Of a stretch of DNA of 10,550 bases, positions 1 through 7,211 are shown piece after piece. The notes beneath the pieces are model-generated. The model made no database searches and was not told where the DNA came from. It saw nothing but the letters and a program-made list of their open reading frames with translations. Made by a program: the position numbers and the translations under genes. The DNA is taken from NCBI GenBank assembly GCA_000697455.1, contig JNET01031562.1, positions 1-10,550 on the forward strand, given 5' to 3'. Every line of letters begins with the position of its first letter. Position 1 is the first letter of the stretch. The DNA comes from Basidiobolus heterosporus B8920 (taxonomy: Eukaryota; Basidiobolomycota; Basidiobolomycetes; Basidiobolales; Basidiobolaceae).

Positions 1-275
1 TATGCGCTCACGCTTTTTATTCTTTTTCTTTGAATATATATTTGACTTGTAATTTGTAAATAAATGAGTGGGCGTAGTCAGTGTAATATATTTATGAGGC
101 TCATTTATTCTATTTGACGTCATGAGTTCTTGGCCTGAGTTAGGGTTGCATGCTTCGATGGAGTATGAGATATGGGATACTAACTGATTTCTCACCGACT
201 TTGAACAATCATCGACAAAGAAAATTTGAATATAATGCTCGACATTAGGAAGTTAGGAAGTATCCTTGCTCTATC
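1..275. other. Intergenic region upstream of the FKBP12 gene
   Basis: I see no coding region here. AATAAA at 59-64 on the plus strand could be the poly(A) signal of a gene lying left of the window, and a T-rich, AT-rich stretch covers 12-60. The right part should hold the FKBP12 promoter: a perfect TGACGTCA at 115-122, a TTAGGGTT motif at 140-147, and an ATGAG-G-CTCAT inverted repeat near 94-104. No clear TATA box close to the start codon. Confidence 0.5.
115..122. promoter_or_regulatory. CRE-like palindrome TGACGTCA
   Basis: A perfect 8-bp TGACGTCA palindrome lies about 154 bases upstream of the FKBP12 start codon. This is the consensus site of ATF/CREB-class bZIP factors, which in fungi act in stress and cAMP-linked control. 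The match is exact, but a single 8-mer can occur by chance, so its role is inferred. Confidence 0.4.
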
Positions 276-800
276 ATGGGAGTTACACGTCAAGTTTTGA
301 AACGCGGTGCTGGCCTTTTGTTCCCTAAGAAGGTAGATATCTCTGTACCCTGATACACCTACGCGGTGAAATTAACTGCCTTTCTTTTATTTTTAGGGTG
401 ATAGGGTCACTATGCATTATGTTGGAACAGTAAGTTTGTTCTCTAGTCTAATTCCAGAGACGTTTATTGACAATAATATTGGTCATTTTTATAGTTGCAG
501 AGCGGTAAGAAATTTGATTCCTCTCGTGACCGTGGAGCTCCTTTTCAGTGTCGCATTGGAGTTGGCCAAGTAATCCGTGGTTGGGATGAGGGTAAGTGGA
601 AAAGCAATTTATATTTTAAGTTTCCATGCGGCTGACCAGTATATCTTGATTTTTACCCAGCCGTTCCTGAGATGTCCGTAGGTGAGGTTGCTAAGCTTAC
701 CATGACCAGCGATTTTGCCTATGGTAAGCGTGGAGTTCCTGGTGTTATCCCTGAGGATGCCACGTTGATTTTCGAAGTTGAGCTACTTGCGGTAAATTAG
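276..800 (+). CDS. FPR1: FKBP12-type peptidyl-prolyl cis-trans isomerase
   Basis: Small cytosolic prolyl isomerase that catalyses cis-trans isomerisation of X-Pro bonds and is the receptor for FK506 and rapamycin. Exons are 276-332, 397-429, 495-591 and 661-800, with introns of 64, 65 and 69 bases, giving 108 residues, the usual FKBP12 length with no extra domain. Seen motifs: [11 protein letters not shown] (20-30), [11 protein letters not shown] (34-44), [11 protein letters not shown] (52-62), DFAYGKRG (80-87) and the C-terminal FEVELL strand. Drug-pocket residues equivalent to human Tyr26, Phe36, Asp37, Phe46, Val55, Ile56, Trp59, Tyr82 and Phe99 are present; human His87 is Val88 here, a position that varies among fungi. 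The ATG at 276 has no upstream in-frame competitor that fits the family. Exon 3 is taken from 495 to keep the Leu-Gln that the family length needs; a second acceptor at 500 would drop these two residues. Confidence 0.97.
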
Positions 801-815
801 ACACATCTCAATTGC

Positions 816-821
816 AATAAA
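816..821 (+). terminator. Poly(A) signal of the FKBP12 gene
   Basis: AATAAA lies 15 bases after the FKBP12 stop codon, inside a CAATAAAC context like those after the tRNA hydroxylase gene and similar to the one after MHF1. Confidence 0.6.
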
Positions 822-1143
822 CCCCACTCGAACAAACGATTTCCAAGGAAACCAACCCTAACCCTAATCATCTTACCCAAAGTAAAAATTCTCTCTAAGC
901 ACACTAACTGTAACTGCCTAGTCGAGTAGTAGGGAACGATGCTACATTTTATTATCAACTGTTGTCAATAATTATTCAATCGATTCTCTAGTAGAGACAA
1001 TATTTTTTGAAATGAAAAGCAGCGTGAACTCTCGCTGCACTCGAGCCTGAAAAGATGAATAGCTGGACATGAGATATACAGGGGACATAACCAATAATAG
1101 AACAGAGGAAGTGAGGATAGATGGAACCTAATACTGGGAGGTT
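822..1143. other. Intergenic region between converging genes
   Basis: This stretch lies between the convergent FKBP12 gene and the proposed unknown gene. It holds a telomere-like AACCCTAACCCTAA at 854-867 and, for the minus strand, a TTTATT at 948-953 (AATAAA in the gene's sense), which could end the unknown gene's transcript about 190 bases after its stop. A minus-strand open frame at 965-1174 has no ATG start, no recognisable motif and erratic composition, so I take it to be chance. Confidence 0.4.
854..867. repeat. Telomere-like AACCCTAACCCTAA
   Basis: Two and one-third CCCTAA units in the 3' flank of FKBP12. TTAGGG is the telomere repeat of many fungi, and AACCCTAA elements in fungal intergenic DNA can bind Tbf1/TRF-like Myb factors. 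The tract is too short to say whether it is an interstitial telomere remnant, a binding site or chance. Confidence 0.4.
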
Positions 1144-1797
1144 CTACATAAAGCCTAGATAAAGAAGGATACAAAGTTGCTTTACTTTTTTCAACAATTT
1201 CTTTTCCTGAGAATATTTTATGGATTTTTTTGCCTTTTTACTTTTTCTTAGCATATCGACGAGTTGGCTGCTTTTCATTTCATCTGTTGCGAGGTTTGAC
1301 CATTGGCAGAGCCAAAAGTATAGAAGTTCAAGAGATTTCTTCAAAACGACTTTCCGTTGAGAACATGCAAGGTGATAAATAGCTCGACCACTGGGGCTAC
1401 TGAGCATGCCTAAGCAAGTCATAACTCCCTAAGCCGACTATTGCGGAAGTGAAATGGGCCACTTCTATATCGCCGCAAACTTTCGAAGAAGAGTTTTACG
1501 TACCACCTTTTCATCCTCAGAAGAATCAAGATAGCGAGTTAGATTTTTTCGGACACGACGTTCACTTCTACCGGATCTTCGATCTCCGTAGTAGATTTGT
1601 GCGATTTGATAGATTTCTCCTGATTGAAAATGACGACTCCAGTGTTCTTCTGGAATCTCGAGACGGTCACGGCCCGACTCCTCATCATTAAAATCCAACA
1701 TAGAACAGTTGTGGCTGGGGATGTCAGGATTTCTAGAACGTATTAGGGAGTAGAACTTGTGTGCATCTTGGAGTAATGTGGAGGGTGGAAGAGACAT
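1144..1797 (-). CDS. Proposed two-exon gene, basic protein of unknown function
   Basis: I do not recognise this protein. The model is exon 1 from 1797 down to 1504 and exon 2 from 1428 down to 1144, joined across a 75-base intron (GTACGT donor, TTAG acceptor, phase 0), giving 192 residues ending in TAG. The two open frames join in frame, which supports the splice but does not prove it. Residues 1-98 are mixed acidic and basic with HWSRHF near 53-58, IYQIAQIYYGD near 62-72 and an Arg-rich RRSGRSERRVRK segment. Residues 99-192 hold CLGMLSSPSGRAIYHLACSQRK, split here as CLGMLSS (102-108) and PSGRAIYHLACSQRK, then a helical LELLYFWLCQW and a Lys-rich tail of alternating K and hydrophobic residues that may be a nuclear signal. 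No membrane anchor or signal peptide is clear. The start is the first true ATG of the frame; an upstream exon cannot be excluded. Confidence 0.45.
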
Positions 1798-2433
1798 CTT
1801 TCTGTGAGGGAAGGAAAGGACAAATCGTAGTTGAGTCTTGGAGGGAGAGAAAAAATCAGTTGGCGGTACAGAGTACAACTTTCACCGAATGCAGCAACGT
1901 ACATATTTATAGCTTACAATAGTCGGACTTTGTACCTAATTTAATCTATTCAGTCAGTAACGAATGAGAAACCCAAGTAGTACAATCGGAGCGAAACTTA
2001 GGGAAGCTAACTAGTTAACAAACTACGTGACGTGTGGTGTGGTGGCAGCAGGTTGAGGTTATAAGAACCTGATCAATAAATACGAGCTCCGTTGATTTTT
2101 GTACGAATTGCAACTAAGCAAATGTCATGGTGGGCGGGGATGTGGCAGAGATGAGGGAGGGATGAGGAAAGGAGTGTGGGAATTCTTTTGACTTCCAGAT
2201 TTAGACGGGTGGTTTGAATAATGCCAGTCTTACAATGATGTCTGGTGTAACCATGACTTTATTGCCTTGTTACTTTCTGACATTGTAATTGGGCTTGCTT
2301 ATATGATATCTAAGGTAATGTTGGGGACATTGTTGGATGATGTAAATAATACATGTATATTATCATTATATTATACACTTCAATCTCAGATACAAATCTA
2401 ATTAGATGTCAAATCATCACATATCATATCATA
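1798..2433. other. Intergenic region between two minus-strand genes
   Basis: Promoter side of the proposed unknown gene and 3' flank of the transporter gene. From about 2128 to 2180 the plus strand is purine-rich (GGGCGGGGATG, GAGGGAGGGATGAGG), so the strand read by the unknown gene is pyrimidine-rich, as upstream of CYRI and trhO. A GTGTGGTGTGGTGG stretch lies near 2032-2045. Next to the transporter stop is (ATATC)x3 at 2421-2435. An AT-rich segment (2340-2400) probably contains the transporter's poly(A) region. No gene seen. Confidence 0.5.
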
Positions 2434-2435
2434 TC
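2421..2435. repeat. (ATATC)x3 short tandem repeat
   Basis: Three perfect copies of ATATC, partly overlapping the transporter stop codon (2434-2436 on the minus strand). A simple microsatellite-like tract. Confidence 0.6.
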
Positions 2436-4095
2436 ACCTACAATCTGTAGCATTTTGTCGACGGTTTTCCGACTTAAACAAGAATAGTCCCAAAAGACAA
2501 ACACAGCTCACTAGAACCGCCGAAAAGATCAATGAATTTTTCATGTGATATGGTGGGTTGGTGTCTGGTCCTGAGCGAAGCCCATCCATGATAAACATGG
2601 TGATGAAACCAAAAAATTGGGCCATCATCCATAAAATACCACTACTGGTACCTTCGGCAACTGGAAAAGTCGCCTCGACTCCTAATTCCAAACATACCGG
2701 GAGCCCAGCAAATGCCAGCATTCCAATGACTCCGAAATTAACACAGATCCATACGTAGTTATTTTCTTTGACTAGTGAAGTATACCAACAGTTAGAGAAG
2801 GTTTTGGAATGAGCAAGTCAATATGTATGCATACTGGTAAAACTCAACGTAATCAAACTGAGGGGAAGCAAACAAACTAAGGTCCGGAAAACGCCCATGA
2901 AATTTTTGGTCTTGTCCAGATACACACCACAGATTCCTAAATAGTTTGTTTAGAAAAGTAGGTCTTCTTTTTTCTTTCTGTTTTTGTTCACTTGCCTCCA
3001 CCGACTAATCCAACTACGATTAGAGTCACTCCAAAAATACTACCATCGTCGTCTGAATACCCATACGGATTAATGAATTCTGATAGCAAAGTCACAACAT
3101 CGTTGAAGATTCCAACAATTGCTCCAAATATTAATACCAGGAGCCAGAAATGTGGAAGCTTGCAGCATGTTTTGAGTCCTGGTATAAAGGGTTCGGAGAC
3201 TTCGGAAGCACTGAGTGAAGGAGGAGTAACCGGCCGCTTGGGTATGAACAGAGCTGGTAAGGCCACAATAGTAGTGAAGAGCGCAGCAGCAAGAAGCTAA
3301 GCCCCAAGGTTATTACGAAAACGAAGGGAGTGACAATCAAAATGGTACATACTGCGTTCGGGAATTCATCAGGGGAGCTGCACACAGACGTAGCCAAAAC
3401 CATACCGACTGCTGACCCTAGGGGGTTGGCTGTTTTACAGGGTTAGGTGTGGTTAACTTCTATTTACGGAAAATTTGCCATATATCCTTTTTGAAAGAAA
3501 ATACCACGAACCTAAGGAGGCAACAGTGTTGGCTAAAGCGCGTTCGTTATCTGCAAACCACATGGCAGCCATTTTGGTAGGGGCATTGAGAATAAAGGTT
3601 TGCGCGGCACCAGCTATTACCTGTACAAAGAATTAACCAACTGGGGTTATTTTATGGCAGGAAAAGCGAATTATATACCTGACCCAAGATGGCAAGAGCT
3701 AGTCTGCCACCGCTATGCTCCTCACCTACGAACGTACCTAGATATCTTATCCAGGCTCCCGAGATTTGAAGTCCTACTCCTATCAGTAGAGCAGGCTTTA
3801 GGCCCTTTGCGTCGAGTACCCAGCTACTCAACAGAGAAAATATAACAAACATGAGCATATATAGACTACTTAAAAGGTTGATAATTGTCATAGGGATGTC
3901 GTAATAGCTCTTGGCTTGTGATGAGACCGAGGCAAAAGTGACCCATACTACCGATGCAGCGATATTAAGCAAGAATACTACAAATACGACTAGGAATCTA
4001 ACTTTGTAAACCTGAAAAGTTTCAGGTAAAGAATCACAGAAGAAAGCCTGTTCTTCAGTAGGGGAATGTTCGCCGGTACGGAATTTTTCAGGCAT
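2434..4095 (-). CDS. SLC49 (FLVCR/MFSD7)-like major facilitator transporter
   Basis: Membrane transporter of the major facilitator superfamily, SLC49 branch. Human members move choline/ethanolamine (FLVCR1/2) or pyridoxine (DIRC2); MFSD7 has no settled substrate, and this protein's substrate cannot be read from sequence. Exons on the minus strand: 4095-3679, 3620-3512, 3429-3353, 3296-2996, 2936-2835, 2771-2434, giving 447 residues. Hydrophobic segments fit 12 helices; helix 1 is about 33-54. A motif-A-like loop WVLDAKGLKPAL (92-103) follows helix 2. Family signatures are ILNAPTKMAAMWFADNERA (149-167), ANPLG (176-180), a PKRPVTPPS loop, CGVYLDKTK, ELGVEATFPVAEGTSSG (364-380) and a terminal KSENRR. 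It resembles MFSD7 most, in NPLG and PVAEG. The ATG at 4095 is the first in frame; the frame stays open upstream but without ATG. Intron 4 has a GC donor. Intron 3 (56 bases) is open in frame at first and looks like coding, but removing it restores an ungapped family match. Confidence 0.94.
2937..2995 (-). other. GC-AG intron in the transporter gene
   Basis: This 59-base intron runs from 2995 down to 2937. Its donor reads GAG|GCAAGT, the strong GC-type 5' splice site, and it ends CTATTTAG after a CTAAAC branch-like motif. Using it gives GLVGGGICGVYLDKTK, which has exactly the length of the matching stretch in human FLVCR1. A GT a few bases upstream (GTGGAG) would also keep frame but loses two residues and matches the donor consensus poorly. 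Confidence 0.75.
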
Positions 4096-4540
4096 GTTAA
4101 GGAGTGAAAGATTCTTGCTCTTTAGAGTGTGTGTATATGTACCAAAATAATTCGTATTCAATGGAAATTGACTGAGGTGGTTTCTAGGCTCTAGTGGAAA
4201 GAAACTAGCAATATTCGGAGACTTTTAGAGACGATAAAAATTCTTTTTTAATGGTTCGAGATTTGTTAGTTTCAGATCAAGTCATATTCAGATGTCTCTC
4301 TAAAACATTTAGCCTATTTTTCGGTAATCAACTATTTCGCTCCGCTATTTTCCCCTTTTCCCCTCTTCCCATCTTTCCCTCTTTATTATCAACCAAGTCA
4401 CATCATCTGACGGGGCTGATTGAAAGGGACTACTTAGGAGGTTTGTGTGAATAGTACTTAATCCAACATAGACATATCACATGACCAAACCATACATCTC
4501 TTGCAAGAGGAGCAAGCAGAGACAAAGGAGGTGTAGAGGT

Positions 4541-4573
4541 AGGTGAGTGCCAGGTGAGTGCCAGGTGAGTGCT
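4541..4573. repeat. 11-bp tandem repeat, three copies
   Basis: AGGTGAGTGCC occurs at 4541-4551 and 4552-4562, and with a final T at 4563-4573. Each unit contains AGGTGAGT, an exact match to the U1 5' splice-site consensus on the plus strand. It lies about 520 bases upstream of CYRI, where a 5' leader intron is possible. Confidence 0.85.
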
Positions 4574-4686
4574 AGACATGTGCCAGATAAACACCTACTT
4601 TAATGTGACAGTGCTAGTGTCGTGTTAGGATTCACAACTAAATCTACATTATGCGTCTGCAATATACGCCTACATTATACATATAC

Positions 4687-4700
4687 ATTACAAATGTAAT
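4687..4700. repeat. ATTACA-AA-TGTAAT inverted repeat
   Basis: Perfect 6-bp arms separated by two bases in the shared promoter region, a possible dimeric factor site. AT-rich palindromes of this size can occur by chance. Confidence 0.4.
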
Positions 4701-5091
4701 ATCAAAAACTCAAACGCATCCCCAAAAAGATATCAATAATACCGTGACCAATGGCGTTGGGACACTAATCTATTTCTATAAGTGAGGCACCAACTTTTCT
4801 TATTAATTAAGCAAATTTGGTGGGGAACAAAACGTGTTATGGAAATTCCCTACTTGACCAGCCTCCCTTTTGCATTGAACACTCCCTGGCCACTCTGTCC
4901 TCCCTGGCCTCCCCTCAACTCCCCCATTGCCCCCTTAATAAACTGTAATTTTCTTTTTCATTGTGGCTTCTTTGCTTTGATAGTAATACCCCTTCTCCTT
5001 TCCACCCGAATTTTTCGTGTACCTTTCTTGTGTTTGAACCAATTCCTTGTGTGTTTCTCGACCCTACGTATCTTAGTTGTGAACGGAAAAA

Positions 5092-6605
5092 ATGGGCTTT
5101 CTATTTTCTTCGTTAAGAGGGGCTAGCAACAACACCACTACTAGTCCCACTATTGCAAACACTGAATGTGTCCCAGAGTTTCATATTAATTTTGAAAGTA
5201 CGTATTCCTTCTAATATAGCACAGGCGTAGCTGCCTATTCTAACCCTAAACATTTAATACTTGACTTGGACTTTAGACCCTGTCCCAGCCGCAGATGAAG
5301 CGGAAACGTATGAAAGTGTTCTGAAGATGCTTCAGCCCACTTCTTCTATTATAGCTTCACTTCGCCAATATAAGGGTTGCGCAGATGTTATCCGACAGGT
5401 ATGTTGCACTTGACTACGTTTGGTGATTGGGATTCTTCACTGGCTCTTTACTCAACTTGTCTTATCATTCTTATAGGCTATATCCACCCCGAATACAGAT
5501 ACTGAGCAAGCGGCCTGGAAAGAATTGACACCAGCAGTTGCCGATCTAAAGCAGTTTTACGAGTTTGCCTCTGTATTGGGTACGTTATTATGAATTACCA
5601 AGAGCATATTGGCGTCATCTCTGAGCAGCACCCTTTTCCAAATTTAGAGGTTGCAGTCCCGGAGCTCTTACACCCATTATGCCAAGGCAATGCCAATCAA
5701 AATATTGAGAAACATCAAGCTTTGGCCAAACTTTTTGCAGATATTCTTGACTTCGTTTTTGAGTTTGATGAGCTGAAAGTAAGAGTGACAGCCTTTGAGG
5801 CGTAAAGTATTGACATCAAACTAACCGTTGTCTTCTTAATACGTAAAGATGGCCAATCCCGCTATTCAAAATGACTTTTCCTACTATCGCCGCTCATTGA
5901 GCCGCTTCAAGATGACCAATTCGGTGGGTTTCTTTGAAATCTCCAAGCAGAACCTTGAATGCTAATTGCTACCTTTACAATAGGCGCAAGCGAGTGAATC
6001 TGTAGTACAGGATGAGCTAGCCAACAGAATGTCGTTATTTTATGCCTATCACACCCCGATGCTCAAGACAGTCATTGATTCTGTGACTGATTTTGTTAAT
6101 AAGGTTAGTAAAGGTCACTCCTTAAATCATGCACGCCATGATATTGATATCCAAACGAGCAGCAAAGCGCAGGGAAAAATGTCGCCGAATGCTTGTCAGC
6201 AATCACTCTCGCCTGCTACAATGCTGTCACCAAACAGAGGTAAGTGGCAGAATGATTTTGGCTAAGGTTGATTGCAGTGGTTGATTACTTCAATAGAACC
6301 AAAACCTCCGAATTCAGCGATTTCTGCCAAAGGGTGATGGTTGCATGCACGGTCTTATATGATCACATCAACCCAAATGGAGTGTTCAACAGGAGCAGCA
6401 CCATCAATGTAAACTAGCAGATCACCAGCTTGTGTTTCTTCATTTACTCACCGTCCCACCTCTTTAGGTCCGTAATGTTATCAAAGCAGTCCAAACCCAA
6501 GGAGCTCATTGTAAGGACACACTCCTTTGCGCGTTGCGTTTCAACAGCAAGCATCTAAATGACGAGGATACTCCCAAGCAAATCAAAACCATGCTCAACG
6601 AGTAA
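5092..6605 (+). CDS. CYRI: CYRI/FAM49 family Rac1-interacting protein
   Basis: CYRI (DUF1394, CYFIP-related Rac interactor) binds active Rac1 at the plasma membrane and competes with the SCAR/WAVE complex, damping Arp2/3-driven protrusion. Exons: 5092-5197, 5277-5398, 5477-5579, 5648-5778, 5849-5923, 5984-6103, 6163-6239, 6297-6408, 6468-6605, giving 327 residues against 324 in human CYRI-B. The N-terminus MGFLFSS fits the MGxxxS myristoylation rule (Gly2), as in the human protein. Family blocks are [45 protein letters not shown] (155-173), [28 protein letters not shown] and the final PKQIKTML. The Arg168-Arg169 pair matches human Arg160-Arg161, needed for Rac1 binding. The ATG at 5092 has a good AAAAAATGG context. 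Exon 7 has tandem GAGCAG acceptors (after 6159 or 6162), which add or omit one Gln. No AATAAA is obvious close to the stop. Confidence 0.96.
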
Positions 6606-6690
6606 AGACCCACAGTAAGGTTCACACAATTAATTATGGCATTTTCATTTTTTTGATCTATCAAAAATCCCTATGCATTCCTTCGACCAT

Positions 6691-6757
6691 CACTTTCCTC
6701 TTTTCCCTCTCTTCCACCTCTTCCACCTCTTCTACTCCTTCCTCACCTCCACTCCAT
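6691..6757 (+). promoter_or_regulatory. Pyrimidine-rich tract
   Basis: Almost pure C/T on the plus strand with CTCTTCCAC-type words repeated. CT-rich tracts on the sense strand are common in fungal promoters near transcription starts, but this one is 455 bases upstream of the ATG, so it could equally belong to CYRI's 3' flank. Confidence 0.35.
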
Positions 6758-6945
6758 CGACCGGAACAGTCCAACCCTTTAATTGCTTTCGTTCCCCTAT
6801 CTAATCTTTAATTAGCCAAAAGCGAACATCCTGGTGATGGCTTGTTTGATTTGTTGCGTATCTCTTTTGTCCTTGTAATGCCAACATTGCTTTTCTTTCC
6901 CATCTGTTTTTAATTCATGCACTTCGGCTACTAAGAAGTGTGATC

Positions 6946-7020
6946 ATATAATGTATTCAATGAGCCCATTATTATACAATGCATTCGATGAACTCGTTAT
7001 TATACAATGCATTCAATGAA
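6946..7020. repeat. 28-bp minisatellite, about 2.7 copies
   Basis: Units are 6946-6973, 6974-7001 and a partial 7002-7020. Each begins ATAyAATGyATTC and full units end GTTATT or CATTATT. Units two and three differ at one base in their shared part; unit one differs from unit two at several. It lies about 190 bases upstream of the trhO start. Confidence 0.85.
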
Positions 7021-7140
7021 GATTTTTCGTTAAAGTATGGCTTAAGTTAGGCATTAGTTGAATCAGTGGGGAGAAAAAAATTCACTCCCATTGAACGAGT
7101 GATAGATAAGGAAAGTAAAGCAGTCAAAATTTCGGTCAGT

Positions 7141-7174
7141 GGTCCAGACCTACTTGTGGTAGATGATATCTACC
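7141..7174. promoter_or_regulatory. Two adjacent palindromes upstream of trhO
   Basis: GGTC-CA-GACC at 7141-7150 and GGTAGAT-GAT-ATCTACC at 7158-7174, the latter with perfect 7-bp arms and a 3-base spacer. They are 38-71 bases upstream of the ATG, so they may be dimeric factor sites in the promoter or a small hairpin in the 5' leader. Confidence 0.45.
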
Positions 7175-7211
7175 GAGAAATTTTGCGCGCAGACCTTTTG
7201 TCTATTCTATC

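Larger units (their letters stand above)
4096..5091. promoter_or_regulatory. Divergent promoter region between transporter and CYRI genes
   Basis: About one kilobase between two genes transcribed away from each other, so it should hold both promoters and 5' leaders. Contents: a pyrimidine tract near 4351-4390; an 11-bp tandem repeat at 4541-4573; repeated CTACATTAT-like words at about 4644-4675; an ATTACA-AA-TGTAAT inverted repeat at 4687-4700; and a long C/T-rich stretch about 4860-4935 upstream of the CYRI start. Open frames at 4251-4454 and 4782-5126 have pyrimidine-driven composition, no domain, and the second runs out of frame into the CYRI exon, so I reject both. Confidence 0.55.
6606..7211. 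promoter_or_regulatory. Intergenic region before the tRNA hydroxylase gene
   Basis: 3' flank of CYRI and promoter of trhO. A pyrimidine tract runs 6691-6757 and includes TTCCACCTC twice in tandem (6712-6729). A 28-bp minisatellite lies at 6946-7020. Two palindromes at 7141-7150 and 7158-7174 sit 38-71 bases upstream of the start codon. No reading frame of note. Confidence 0.5.

Noticed and set aside
965-1174. Minus-strand 69-residue open frame
   Set aside because: Starts at a non-ATG codon or chance codon, has no motif, and lies in the 3' flank of the unknown gene.
1449-1691. Plus-strand 80-residue open frame
   Set aside because: Antisense to the proposed unknown gene, with no motif and no splice or promoter support; chosen as the shadow, though less surely than others.
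3297-3352. Apparent frameshift in the transporter, with a hydrophobic open frame leading into another frame
   Set aside because: It is a 56-base intron with GTATGT and CTTAG borders; removing it gives an ungapped family match (FPNALLAAALF) and no break.
4251-4454. 67-residue plus-strand open frame
   Set aside because: Composition follows a C/T tract and there is no recognisable motif; likely chance in the promoter region.
4782-5126. 114-residue plus-strand open frame before CYRI
   Set aside because: Pyrimidine-tract composition, no domain, and it overlaps the CYRI first exon out of frame.
5590-5647. ATG-started frame that extends CYRI exon 4 upstream
   Set aside because: It is the read-through of intron 3; splicing at 5580-5647 gives an ungapped match to FAM49.
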